Shown: piece by piece, positions 7,593-16,233 of the stretch
Layout: each line of letters begins with the position of its first letter
Position numbering within the stretch: position 1 is the stretch's first letter
Source: Novosphingobium sp.
GTDB lineage: Bacteria > Pseudomonadota > Alphaproteobacteria > Sphingomonadales > Sphingomonadaceae
DNA: 64,000 nt
Assembly (NCBI GenBank): GCA_017745295.1
Contig: JAGHZR010000001.1
Coordinates: forward strand, 124,001 to 188,000
Direction: 5' to 3'
Made by a program: the position numbers and the translations under genes
The notes under the pieces: generated by a model
Database searches by the model: none
Told to the model about the DNA's origin: nothing
The model's input: only the letters and a program-made list of their open reading frames with translations

Positions 7593-9470
7593 TCAGCGCA
7601 GAGTCACGTAACGGCCCGGCGCATCTTCGATCACCTTGTCGCCGCGACCGCCCGGACGCCGCTTGCCGCGCGCGGCGACTTCGCCGTCGTCGAGACCGCG
7701 CAGCCAGTCGGCCCAGTGCGGCCACCAGCTTCCCGGATGCTCCTGCGCTCCGTCAACGAACTCTTCCAGCGTATCGGGTCGGCTCTCGTTGACCCAGTAC
7801 TGATACTTGTTCGAACTGGGCGGATTGACCACGCCCGCGATGTGGCCCGATCCCGCCAGCACGAACGTCCACGGCCCTGCCAGATAATGGGTCAGCTTCC
7901 AGACGCTCTCCGGCGGCGCGATGTGGTCTTCGCGGCCAGACTGGACATAGACCGGCGTGGCGATGCGGTGGAGGTCGATCGGCACGCCGAGCGCCTGCAT
8001 CGAATCCGCCACGACCAGCCGGTTGTCGCGGTAGAGATCGCGCAAGTAGTCGCGGTGCCAGCGGGCGGGCAGGTTGGTGACGTCGCCGTTCCAGTGCAGC
8101 AGGTCGAAGGCGGGATAGTCCTCGCCCTTGAGATAGTTCTTCTCGACGTAGCTCCAGATCAGGTCGTTGCCACGCAGAACGTTGAACGTCGCCGCGAGAT
8201 AGCGTCCGTCGAGATAGCCCTCCGGAGACAGCTTGCCGAGCGTCTCGATCTGCGCGTCGTCCACGAAGTTCTTGAGGTCGCCGGCATCCTCGAAATCGAC
8301 TTGCGCGGTGAAAAAGGTGGCGCTCGCCACTTTGTCCGCCTCGCCCTTGCGGGCAAGTACCGCCAGGGTGGCGGCCAGCGTTGTCCCGGCGACGCAATAG
8401 CCGATCGTGTGGACCGCAGGCACGCCCAGCCGGTCGCGCACGGCGTCGATCGCCTCGATCTGCGCGGCGATGTAATCGTCCCACACGATGTCCGCCAGCG
8501 AGGCGTCGGCCGACTTCCACGAGACCATGAACACGGTGATCCCCTGCTCCACCGCCCAGCGCACGAAGCTTTTCCTGGCATTGAGGTCGAGGATGTAGAA
8601 GCGGTTGATCCACGGCGGGAAGATCAGCAGCGGCGTCTTCAGCACCTTGTCGGTGGTCGGGGTGTACTGGATCAGCTGATAGAGCGGCGTCTCGAACACG
8701 ACTTTGCCGGGCGTCACCGCGATGTTCTCGCCCAGCACGAAAGCGCCGGGACGGGTGTGGGTGAGCTGGCCCTTGCGCAAGTCGTCCAGCATGTTCTCGA
8801 ACCCGCGCACCAGGCTTTCGCCCTTGGTGCGGTTGGCGGCCTCCAGCGCGACCGGGTTGGTCAGCGGGAAGTTGGCCGGGCTCAGCGCATCGACGATCGC
8901 CCGCGTGGCGAAGAGCAGCTGCGCCTTTTTCGCCGGCTCCAGCCCTTCGGTCGCTTCCGCCAGACCCAGGATCTCGGCGGAGAGCAGCAGGTAGACCTGG
9001 TGGAGGACGGCGAAGAACGGCTGGCGCCGCCACTCGGGATCGGCGAAGCGGCGATCGCGCAGCGGCAGTTCCGGCTCGCCCTCCCGCGCCTGCCCGCCTG
9101 CATCCGCGCCGAGACCGTACTGGGCCAGCACGGCATTGATGAGCATGGACACCCCGTTCCACAGCCGCTGCTGCACTTCGGGACTGGCCAGCGGCAATTG
9201 CTGCAGCACGCTTTCTCCCGTGGCGATCCACTTCACCGGATCGGCATAGTGCGGCGGGCTGTCCTTCGCCTTGCCGAACTGCTCGACCTGATACTCGTTC
9301 CAGATCGTGTGCAGGCGACCGGCGACCTGCGCCCATTGCACCGCGTTTTCCGCCTGGGGCGAGCCTTCGGCGGGAGCCATCTGGCCGAACAGGCCGGTGA
9401 TCTGTTGAGCAATCTGTTGAGACTGGCTACGGACCATTTCAGTGAACAGTTCGGTGGCATCGGTCGCCAT
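7593..9470 (-). CDS. phaC: Class I poly(R)-hydroxyalkanoic acid synthase PhaC
   Basis: A 625-residue enzyme that polymerises (R)-3-hydroxyacyl-CoA on granule surfaces. The lipase-like box reads GYCVAGT, with the nucleophile Cys at about residue 359. The other triad members are Asp515 in GREDHIAPP and His543 in GSGHIAGVVNPP. Further class I landmarks are PPWINRFYILDLN, FMVSWKSAD, FHWNGDVTNLPA-like spacing (here LLHWNGDVTNLPARWH) and the long N-terminal region. The start is the ATG at 9470 (MATDATELF). The frame remains open upstream to 9605, but that part has no family similarity. It is divergent from the aminotransferase gene. The phasin follows about 540 bp downstream. Confidence 0.95.
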   Translation of the reverse strand: MATDATELFTEMVRSQSQQIAQQITGLFGQMAPAEGSPQAENAVQWAQVAGRLHTIWNEYQVEQFGKAKDSPPHYADPVKWIATGESVLQQLPLASPEVQQRLWNGVSMLINAVLAQYGLGADAGGQAREGEPELPLRDRRFADPEWRRQPFFAVLHQVYLLLSAEILGLAEATEGLEPAKKAQLLFATRAIVDALSPANFPLTNPVALEAANRTKGESLVRGFENMLDDLRKGQLTHTRPGAFVLGENIAVTPGKVVFETPLYQLIQYTPTTDKVLKTPLLIFPPWINRFYILDLNARKSFVRWAVEQGITVFMVSWKSADASLADIVWDDYIAAQIEAIDAVRDRLGVPAVHTIGYCVAGTTLAATLAVLARKGEADKVASATFFTAQVDFEDAGDLKNFVDDAQIETLGKLSPEGYLDGRYLAATFNVLRGNDLIWSYVEKNYLKGEDYPAFDLLHWNGDVTNLPARWHRDYLRDLYRDNRLVVADSMQALGVPIDLHRIATPVYVQSGREDHIAPPESVWKLTHYLAGPWTFVLAGSGHIAGVVNPPSSNKYQYWVNESRPDTLEEFVDGAQEHPGSWWPHWADWLRGLDDGEVAARGKRRPGGRGDKVIEDAPGRYVTLR

Positions 9471-9687
9471 AAGCGGTGCAACTCCGGTGCAGGTCGGGAG
9501 ACCCGGACGAATCCCCTCTCCCACTGTTCCTATCGACTGCCCGCGCAATCGCCAACCGGACAAAAGTTGCGCAATCCACTGCCTGCGACTCTCACTATTG
9601 CGCATCGGCCATTTGCGCTCGGGCTTTATTCCCCTACAGGAACCTGCGCGGCACTTTCGCCGCGTGTTTTATGGATTCTCAGAGGTC

Positions 9688-10887
9688 ATGGAAGACGAGT
9701 TCTACCGCATCAAGCGACTGCCGCCCTACGTTATCGCCGAAGTCAACGCGATGCGTCATGCGGCCCGCCAGGCGGGTAGGGACATCATCGACCTCGGCAT
9801 GGGCAACCCGGACCTGCCGCCGCCCCAGCACGTGATCGACAAGCTCTGCGAAGTCGCCCGCAAGGAAGACGCACACGGCTATTCGGCCTCCTCGGGCATT
9901 CCCGGCATCCGCAAGGCCCAGGCCAACTACTACGGCCGCCGCTTCAACGTCGATCTCGACCCCGAGACCGAAGTGGTGATGACGATGGGTTCGAAGGAAG
10001 GCCTCGCCAGCCTCGCCACCGCGATCACCGCGCCGGGCGACGTGGTGCTGGCCCCGAACCCGAGCTACCCGATCCACACGTTCGGCTTCATCATCGCCGG
10101 GGCGACGATCCGCTCGGTGCCGACCACGCCGGACGAGCGCTATTGGGAATCGCTGAACCGCGCGATGGCCTTCACGGTGCCGCGCCCGTCGATCCTGATC
10201 GTCAACTATCCCTCGAACCCCACGGCCGAGACGGTGGACCTCGCCTTCTACGAGCGCCTCGTCGCCTGGGCGAAGGAGAACAAGGTCTGGATCCTGTCCG
10301 ACCTTGCCTATTCGGAACTCTATTTCGACGGCAACCCGACGCGCTCGATCCTCGAAGTGCCGGGGGCCAAGGACGTGGCGGTGGAATTCACCTCGATGTC
10401 GAAGACGTTCTCGATGGCGGGCTGGCGCGTCGGCTTCGCGGTGGGCAATCCGAAGCTGATCGCGGCGCTGAAGCGCGTGAAGTCGTACCTCGACTACGGC
10501 GCCTTCACGCCGATCCAGGCCGCCGCCTGCGCCGCGCTGAACGGCCCGCAGGATATCGTCGAGAAGAACCGCAACCTCTACCAGAAGCGCCGCGACGTGA
10601 TGGTCGAGGCGTTCGGCCGCGCCGGTTGGGACATCCCCAGCCCCAAGGCCTCGATGTTCGCCTGGGCGCCGCTGCCGCCCGCCCTGAAGGAAATGGGCAG
10701 CCTCGAATTCTCGAAGCAGCTGCTGACCGAAGCAGAGGTCGCGGTGGCACCGGGCGTGGGCTACGGTGAGGACGGAGAGGGCTTCGTGCGCATCGCCATG
10801 GTCGAGAACGAACAGCGCCTCCGCCAGGCCGCCCGCAACATCAAGCGGTTCCTGGTATCGAAGGGTGTAAATACCCCAGCCGCCTGA
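9688..10887 (+). CDS. Pyridoxal-phosphate class I/II aminotransferase (AlaC / LL-diaminopimelate aminotransferase-like)
   Basis: A 399-residue fold-type I aminotransferase. Substrate-loop and cofactor signatures: DLGMGNPDLPPP near the N-terminus, GSKEGLASL, NPSYPIHTFGF, NYPSNPTAE, SDLAYSELYFDG and SMSKTFSMAGWRVG with the Schiff-base lysine at about residue 239. FVRIAMVENEQR near the C-terminus carries the carboxylate-binding Arg. This pattern is closest to the AlaC/DapL-like group, which makes alanine or other amino acids from 2-oxo acids. The exact amino donor cannot be told. The start is the ATG at 9688 after AGAGG. The frame is open further upstream, but that part lies in the divergent promoter region with phaC. 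Confidence 0.85.
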   Translation: MEDEFYRIKRLPPYVIAEVNAMRHAARQAGRDIIDLGMGNPDLPPPQHVIDKLCEVARKEDAHGYSASSGIPGIRKAQANYYGRRFNVDLDPETEVVMTMGSKEGLASLATAITAPGDVVLAPNPSYPIHTFGFIIAGATIRSVPTTPDERYWESLNRAMAFTVPRPSILIVNYPSNPTAETVDLAFYERLVAWAKENKVWILSDLAYSELYFDGNPTRSILEVPGAKDVAVEFTSMSKTFSMAGWRVGFAVGNPKLIAALKRVKSYLDYGAFTPIQAAACAALNGPQDIVEKNRNLYQKRRDVMVEAFGRAGWDIPSPKASMFAWAPLPPALKEMGSLEFSKQLLTEAEVAVAPGVGYGEDGEGFVRIAMVENEQRLRQAARNIKRFLVSKGVNTPAA

Positions 10888-10896
10888 TTTTTAAGG

Positions 10897-10940
10897 CTTA
10901 CAGGTGGGCTATTACAGATTTTTCATAGCCCGCCTGTAAG
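10897..10940. terminator. Long stem-loop after the aminotransferase gene
   Basis: Two 16-base arms (cttacaggtgggctat and atagcccgcctgtaag) pair with a single G-T mismatch around a 12-nt loop, starting 9 bases after the stop codon. There is no T-run on either side, so it may stabilise mRNA or bind a regulator. It lies 80 bp before the winged-helix gene. Confidence 0.55.
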
Positions 10941-11022
10941 AATTTAGGTGTTGTTCCCATGGGGGTTTATCCCAGTATATAGGCCATGTTTTCACCATTG
11001 GCTGAACAGATTGGGGGGGGGA

Positions 11023-11784
11023 ATGACCTATCTGGGAAAGAATGAGTGCCATGCGCCGCGGTTTCGCTGGCTGGCACCCGATACGATGCCCGAACGACTG
11101 GACTTGCAACGCTGCGGCTGGATTCTCGATCCGGAAGGCGTGCCGGCCACCAACTGCGTCGGCCTGATCGACGCCGCCGATCTCGACAGCGTCGGCTGGA
11201 TGCAGGTGCTCTCCTGGCTCATGCCGGAAGCCCGGCGCTGCGTCCTCGTGGCCGGAGTCAGCGAAGCCCACGACCGCACCTCGCTCCTGCAGATCGGCTT
11301 TGGCGATGTGGTCACTGATCGAATCGGCATCGAGGAACTCGGCGCCCGCGCCACCCGCCTGGCGCAGTTCAACGAGTGGCTGCCCCGCACCCGCCGGGTC
11401 GGGCGCCTGACGCTGGACCTGCTGGCGCGCGAGGCTTTCGGAGACAACAAGCCCCTGAATCTCAATCCGCGCGAATTCGCGCTGATCTGGCGCCTGGCCG
11501 ATTCGATCGACCAGTTCGTCAGCAAGCAGGCGCTGATCTACGACGTCTGGCGGATGGGCTTCGTCCCGGAGACCAACAGCGTGGCCGTGCACATGTCGCG
11601 CCTGCGTCGCAAGCTGGCCTTCGTCGGCTTTGCCGGGATCATCGAGACGTCGCCCAGCGGCGGCTATCGCCTGCGCATGCCCGAAGAAGCGCCGCAACCC
11701 GATCGCATGTCCGATCGCGGGCTGGCGAGCATGGAAGTCCTGAACGCGCGCCGCGAAGCACAGGCCGCCTCGCTCGCGCACTGA
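11023..11784 (+). CDS. Winged-helix (OmpR/PhoB-type) transcriptional regulator
   Basis: About 253 residues. The C-terminal part (about residues 120-220) is an OmpR-type winged helix: LNLNPREFALIWRLADS, VSKQALIYDVWRMGFVPETN, NSVAVHMSRLRRKLA and the wing SPSGGYRLR. The N-terminal part (about 20-110) resembles a degenerate receiver, with a DAADLDSVGWM segment and VLVAGVSEAHDRT, but no clear phospho-acceptor Asp/Lys set is visible. It may therefore respond to something other than phosphorylation. No histidine kinase is adjacent. The start is the ATG at 11023, after a run of nine Gs that serves as ribosome site. The frame is open upstream to 10948. Confidence 0.75.
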   Translation: MTYLGKNECHAPRFRWLAPDTMPERLDLQRCGWILDPEGVPATNCVGLIDAADLDSVGWMQVLSWLMPEARRCVLVAGVSEAHDRTSLLQIGFGDVVTDRIGIEELGARATRLAQFNEWLPRTRRVGRLTLDLLAREAFGDNKPLNLNPREFALIWRLADSIDQFVSKQALIYDVWRMGFVPETNSVAVHMSRLRRKLAFVGFAGIIETSPSGGYRLRMPEEAPQPDRMSDRGLASMEVLNARREAQAASLAH

Positions 11785-11787
11785 TTC

Positions 11788-12351
11788 TCATCCCGGTTCG
11801 CGCAGGTAGTGAACCGGCGGACGGACCGGAAGCCTTGCCTGAAGAGCCGCAAGGTCTTCGGGGGTATTGACGTTGGCCAGCTCTACCGGAATTTCGACCA
11901 GCCGCGCGCCGACAAGCGCGGCGAAGCGCTTCATCGAGTGGCGCTCCTCACTATGCAGCAGGGCCTCCAGCGTCGCCGCCGCCGCGCTTGGCCAGAGGCC
12001 GATCACCGGCTGCTGGGCGAGGCAGGCGGGCGCCGGTCCCAGCAGCCGGGGCAGGTCGTCCGGCAGGAGCACCGCATCGACCCCGCAGGTCAGGACCGTC
12101 TCGTAATCCTCGTCCCGCGCGGCATGGAGCGCGGCGGCCAGTCCGCCGAGCGGCCCCATGCCCGGCCTCGGCCAGTCCGGAAGGGTCGGTGCCGGGGCGG
12201 TTTCGCGGCCGACCACCACGACTTTCTCGCACCAGCCGGACAGCGCATCCACCGCGAGCGCGATCAGCGTATGCCCCTCGAATTCGGCCAAGGCCTTGTC
12301 CGTGCCGAATCGGCTCGACATCCCGCCGGCGAGAACCGCACCCAAAATCAT
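11788..12351 (-). CDS. mobA: Molybdenum cofactor guanylyltransferase MobA
   Basis: A 187-residue nucleotidyltransferase with the MobA signature LAGGMSSRFGTDKALAEF at residues 7-24, where the GTP loop and the lysine bind nucleotide, followed by GPLGGLAAAL and VLTCGVDAVLLP. It transfers GMP from GTP to molybdopterin to form the bis-MGD cofactor in the cytoplasm. The D in TCGVDA corresponds to the metal-binding Asp, and TCGVD replaces the commoner PCD or sVD forms. NVNTPEDLAAL is the C-terminal family motif. The start is the ATG at 12351 (MILGAVLAGG), which fits family length. The frame stays open for another 55 codons without similarity. It converges on the winged-helix gene with 3 bp between stops. 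Confidence 0.9.
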   Translation of the reverse strand: MILGAVLAGGMSSRFGTDKALAEFEGHTLIALAVDALSGWCEKVVVVGRETAPAPTLPDWPRPGMGPLGGLAAALHAARDEDYETVLTCGVDAVLLPDDLPRLLGPAPACLAQQPVIGLWPSAAAATLEALLHSEERHSMKRFAALVGARLVEIPVELANVNTPEDLAALQARLPVRPPVHYLREPG

Positions 12352-12524
12352 CGATCCAGCCTCATAACGTGCCTTTCCATGGCCTCGAACCTGATAACAA
12401 ACGCCTGTTAGGCGCGTTCCCGCGGCACCGGGCAAGCCTCTCTTTCGCATTTCCAGCGGCAAGTCCGAAGGTTGCGAATCAACCACGCTTGCAATTGCGG
12501 GCAAGCTGTCCTCCAATTCGCGCG

Positions 12525-13916
12525 ATGAAGACGCTCGTCGATCCCGGCCGCCTGCTGGACCAGGGCCTTGCCCGCCTCCGCACCCGTTTCACGATTCCCG
12601 GCGCCTTTCCGCCCGAGGTCCTCGAAGCCGCCGAACGCGCCGCGCAGAAACGCCCGGATGCCCGGTCCCACGCAGACCGCACCGCCCTGCCCTTCGTGAC
12701 GCTGGACCCTGCCAGTTCCACCGACCTCGACCAGGCCTTCGCCATCGAGCCGAGCGGGCCGGATTGGCTGCTGCACTATGCCATTGCCGACGTCGCCTGG
12801 TTCGTCGAGGACGGCGATCCGCTCGACCGGGAAGCCTGGCAGCGCGGTACGACTACCTATCTGCCGGACGGCAAGGCCAGCCTCTATCCGCCCCTGCTCA
12901 GCGAAGGCGGCGCCAGCCTGCTGCCCGATGTCGAGCGCCCCGCCGTGATTCTCACCGTCCGCATCGATCCCGAAGGCCGGCCCCGGCTCGACGGCGTAGA
13001 ACGCGGCGTGATCCGCAGCCGCGCCAAGCTCGCCTACGACACGGTGGCGGACGACGACCTGCCGCCCGGCTTCCACGAGATCGCCCGGCGCATCGCCCGC
13101 GCCGAGGACCGGCGCGGCGCGCAGCGCGTCGATCCGCCCGAGCAGGTCGTGGAGAGCAACGGCAACGGCACCTTCGCGCTCGGCTTCCGCCCGCAATTGC
13201 CCTCCGAGCGCTGGAATGCAGCGCTCTCGCTGGCGACCAATCTTGCTGTCGCGCAGGCCATGATCGAGGCCGGGACGGGCCTGTTCCGCGTCATGGCCTC
13301 GCCCGACACCCGCGCCGAGGAGCGCCTGCGGACCACGGCACAGGCCTTGCGGCTGAACTGGCCTACCGCCATGCCGCTCGCCCAGTTCCAGCGCCGCCTC
13401 GACCCCGGCAAGCCTGCCGAAGCCGCCTTCATGCTTGCCATCCGCCGCTCGGGTTCGGGCGCGAGCTACAAGGTCTACGATCCCGCCGAACTACCCTGGC
13501 ACGCCGCCGTCGCCGCGCCTTATGCCCATGCCACCGCCCCGCTCCGGCGGCTGGCGGACCGTTACGTCCTGCGCAGCGTCCTCGCCCTGGCGAAGGGCGA
13601 AGCGATTCCGGAACGGGTCCTTGCGACGCTGCCCGAACTCCCGCCGGTCATGGCGCGCGCCGCCTCGCGCGATGCACGGATCGACCGCTCGGTGATCGAC
13701 CTCGCCGAAGCGACGATGCTCCACGACCGCGAGGGCAGCACGTTTTCCGCCGTGGTGACCGACGTGCGGGAGAACAAGGTGCAAGTACAACTCAAGGATC
13801 TGCCGATCGTCGCAACCGCCACCGCCCCGGGCGCCTTTCCCGGATCGGCTCTGACACTCCGCCTCGTCCGTGCCGATCCGGTGGAGGGCACGCTGTCGTT
13901 CGAACCTGTCGATTAA
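12525..13916 (+). CDS. RNB-domain (RNase II-family) ribonuclease
   Basis: A 463-residue protein consisting essentially of one RNB catalytic domain: the acidic cluster TLDPASSTDLDQAF (Asp61, Asp67, Asp69), then VAWFVEDGDPLDREAWQRGT, TTYLPDGKASLYPPLLSEGG and APLRRLADRYV near the C-terminus. RNB enzymes degrade RNA 3' to 5' using two metal ions. It is shorter than RNase II or RNase R and lacks obvious cold-shock domains. The last 60 residues could form a short OB-like region. In E. coli RNase II the fourth acidic position is Asp; here it is Gln (DLDQ), which seems to be a feature of this shorter family. The substrate is unknown. The tRNA-Cys gene follows. Confidence 0.85.
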   Translation: MKTLVDPGRLLDQGLARLRTRFTIPGAFPPEVLEAAERAAQKRPDARSHADRTALPFVTLDPASSTDLDQAFAIEPSGPDWLLHYAIADVAWFVEDGDPLDREAWQRGTTTYLPDGKASLYPPLLSEGGASLLPDVERPAVILTVRIDPEGRPRLDGVERGVIRSRAKLAYDTVADDDLPPGFHEIARRIARAEDRRGAQRVDPPEQVVESNGNGTFALGFRPQLPSERWNAALSLATNLAVAQAMIEAGTGLFRVMASPDTRAEERLRTTAQALRLNWPTAMPLAQFQRRLDPGKPAEAAFMLAIRRSGSGASYKVYDPAELPWHAAVAAPYAHATAPLRRLADRYVLRSVLALAKGEAIPERVLATLPELPPVMARAASRDARIDRSVIDLAEATMLHDREGSTFSAVVTDVRENKVQVQLKDLPIVATATAPGAFPGSALTLRLVRADPVEGTLSFEPVD

Positions 13917-13989
13917 AATCCGCGATTCTGGAAAATGGGCGTTGCGCAAGCCGCGATCCGTTGTTAGGGGCGCGTCTCTCCACACGGAT

Positions 13990-14063
13990 GGCCCGATGGC
14001 GGAGTGGTGACGCAGAGGACTGCAAATCCTTGCACGCCGGTTCGATTCCGGCTCGGGCCTCCA
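13990..14063 (+). tRNA. tRNA-Cys (GCA)
   Basis: A 74-nt cloverleaf: acceptor arms GGCCCGA (13990-13996) and TCGGGCC (14053-14059), anticodon loop CTGCAAA with anticodon GCA, T-loop GGTTCGATTCC, and an encoded CCA end at 14061-14063. Confidence 0.97.
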
Positions 14064-14193
14064 CTTTCCTTACATTTCAGAGATTTGCAGGTTTATCTGC
14101 GAGACGCACGCCTTCACCGCGAAGGCGCATGCGCTTGGCGGGAGCGGACCTCCGCCCCGAAACCAGGTCCGGGGCGAGATCCTGTAACCAGCC

Positions 14194-15282
14194 TCAGCCC
14201 AGCAGTTCCGCCATCTCGACAACGCGCTTCTCGCGCGCGCTCAGTTCCGCCGCGGCACCGATGGCCACCGCCATGAGCCCGTCGCGCGCGGTCACCTGAA
14301 CCTCGCCCTCGCCGCGCACCGCGCGGGCGAAGGCTTCGTGCTGGTAGAAGGTCGCACCGTGATGCGAACCGGCATCCATCGCCGCCTCGTCCACCGCGAC
14401 ATGCCAGCGCTCCACCGACTTCGGCCCCGGCCACGGCACGCGCGGCGACCAGACGAGATCGCCCGGCGGGATCAGCACGTCGAGACGACCCTTGTCGCCG
14501 GTCGCGCTCATCTCTTCCTGGTGCTCGGCGCCTTCCGCGAACATGCAGAGGTCGAGCAGCGCGCGGCTGCCGTCGGCGAAATCGACGGTAGTGAAGCTGT
14601 TGTCGATGATATCCGGCTGGCGGCCATCATAGCGCTCGTCGAAATGGTTCACGTCCATCGCACCCGAGCAATAGACGCGCACCGGCTCCGAGCGGGTGAT
14701 GAGGCGCATGAGATCGAAGAAGTGGCAGCACTTCTCCACCATGGTGCCGCCGGTATTGACCGAGAAACGGTTCCAGTCGCGCACTTTGACGAGGAACGGG
14801 AAGCGGTGCTCGCGGATCGAGAGCATCTGCAGGTGTCCGACCTTGCCGCCGTGAATCTCGTCGATGAAGGCCTTCGCGGGCGGCATGAAGCGATATTCCA
14901 TGCCGGTCCAGAACACCGCCTTGCGGGCCTCGGCGCGCTCTACCACCCAGCGGGCGTCGTCCATCGTGGTGCAGAGCGGCTTTTCGCAGAGAATCGCCAC
15001 GTCGCTGTCCAGCAGCGGCTCCAGCACGGCGCGGTGCGTGAAATTCGGCGAGACGACCACTACGGCATCGAGACCGGCATTGGCGATCATGTTGGCGCTA
15101 TCGGCATATTCGGCCACGCCCTCGACCTTGTCGCCCAGCGCATCCTTCGCCCAACCGAGCGAGGTCGGCTCGGGATCGGCGATGGCGACCACTTCGGCGC
15201 CTTCGAGGATCTTGAGATTGTGGATGTGCTCGACACCCATCATCCCGGTGCCGACAATTCCGTAACGCAGCGTCTCTACCAT
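14194..15282 (-). CDS. Gfo/Idh/MocA-family NAD(P)-dependent oxidoreductase
   Basis: A 362-residue sugar or cyclitol dehydrogenase. The N-terminal Rossmann fold has GIVGTGMMGVEH (residues 8-19) and VVAIADPEP. The catalytic-lysine motif is CEKPLC, with Lys101. The C-terminal alpha/beta domain holds GTMVEKCCHFFDLM, whose His is typical of the active site. Family members oxidise or reduce sugars, inositols and glycosides with NAD(P). The substrate is not predictable. It is divergent, by 30 bp, from the aldo/keto reductase and monooxygenase pair, which suggests a shared control region and related metabolism. Confidence 0.88.
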   Translation of the reverse strand: MVETLRYGIVGTGMMGVEHIHNLKILEGAEVVAIADPEPTSLGWAKDALGDKVEGVAEYADSANMIANAGLDAVVVVSPNFTHRAVLEPLLDSDVAILCEKPLCTTMDDARWVVERAEARKAVFWTGMEYRFMPPAKAFIDEIHGGKVGHLQMLSIREHRFPFLVKVRDWNRFSVNTGGTMVEKCCHFFDLMRLITRSEPVRVYCSGAMDVNHFDERYDGRQPDIIDNSFTTVDFADGSRALLDLCMFAEGAEHQEEMSATGDKGRLDVLIPPGDLVWSPRVPWPGPKSVERWHVAVDEAAMDAGSHHGATFYQHEAFARAVRGEGEVQVTARDGLMAVAIGAAAELSAREKRVVEMAELLG

Positions 15283-15312
15283 TTCACGACTCCATGTGTC
15301 ATGTGGCGGTCC

Positions 15313-16233
15313 ATGACCTCCCTCACGACGACGCGCCTATCGGCCCAACCCGTCCCGCTCGGCAAGAGCGGAATTTCCGTTTTTCCGATTGCCTGGGGCA
15401 TGTGGCGGCTCGCCCGTCCCGACGGCAACGACGATATCGGCGCCATCGTCGCCCGCATCGAGGCGGCGCTTGAGGCGGGGATCACCCTGTTCGACACCGC
15501 CGATATCTACGGCTGCGACGCCGCGCTCGGCTTCGGCGGCGCGGAGCTGCTGCTCGGCAAGGCGCTCGCCGCCCGCCCGGACCTGCGCGACCGCATGACG
15601 ATCGCCACCAAGGGCGGCATCGTGCTCGGCGTTCCCTACGATTCGAGCCCGGACTATCTGAACAAGGCGCTCGAAGCCTCGCTCGAACGCCTTGGCCTGC
15701 CCTCGGTCGAACTCTACCAGATCCACCGCCGCGACTTCCTCGCCCATCCGCGCGATGTGGCCGCGACGCTCGCCGCCATGGTCGAGAGCGGCAAGGTCAA
15801 GGCCGTGGGCGTTTCCAACTACAGCCCCGCCGAATTCGACGCGCTTCAGGCCTACCTGCCCTTCCCCATCGTCTCGACCCAGCCCGAATTCTCGGCCGCG
15901 CGCTATGCGCCGCTCTATGACGGCACCCTCGACCAGGCGATGGCCCGCGACGTGGCCGTGCTCGCATGGTCGCCGCTCGGTGGTGGCCGTCTGGCAGCCG
16001 GTTCGGAAGACCCGGTCGCCAAGCTGGTAGCCGCACAGGGCGAGCGTTACGGCACCGATGCCGCCGCCGCCGCGCTGTCGTGGATCATGACGCACCCCTC
16101 GCGCGCAATTCCCATCGTCGGTTCGCAGACCCCCGAGCGCATTCTCGCCTCGCGCGATGCATTCAAGGTCGAATGGACCGCTGCGGAATGGTATACCGTG
16201 CTCGAAGCCTCGATGGGAGCACGCCTGCCGTGA
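15313..16233 (+). CDS. Aldo/keto reductase
   Basis: A 306-residue NADPH-dependent (beta/alpha)8 reductase. The catalytic tetrad is readable: Asp61 and Tyr66 in LFDTADIYG, Lys100 in IATKGG, His138 in LYQIHRRD. The C-terminal cofactor-binding motif reads IPIVGSQTPERI. The layout resembles the YdhF-like group. It reduces a carbonyl or oxidises an alcohol of unknown identity. ATG codons at 15301 and 15313 are both usable. The stop codon overlaps the GTG start of the flavin monooxygenase (GTGA), so the two are co-translated. The Gfo/Idh gene diverges immediately upstream. Confidence 0.88.
   Translation: MTSLTTTRLSAQPVPLGKSGISVFPIAWGMWRLARPDGNDDIGAIVARIEAALEAGITLFDTADIYGCDAALGFGGAELLLGKALAARPDLRDRMTIATKGGIVLGVPYDSSPDYLNKALEASLERLGLPSVELYQIHRRDFLAHPRDVAATLAAMVESGKVKAVGVSNYSPAEFDALQAYLPFPIVSTQPEFSAARYAPLYDGTLDQAMARDVAVLAWSPLGGGRLAAGSEDPVAKLVAAQGERYGTDAAAAALSWIMTHPSRAIPIVGSQTPERILASRDAFKVEWTAAEWYTVLEASMGARLP

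Noticed and set aside
7578..9779. A 733-codon plus-strand frame opposite phaC
   Set aside because: It mirrors the codon pattern of phaC, whose catalytic triad and length are unambiguous.
9688..10887. Assigning the aminotransferase a fixed name such as AlaC or DapL
   Set aside because: The two groups share these motifs, and the residues that separate them cannot be judged without an alignment.
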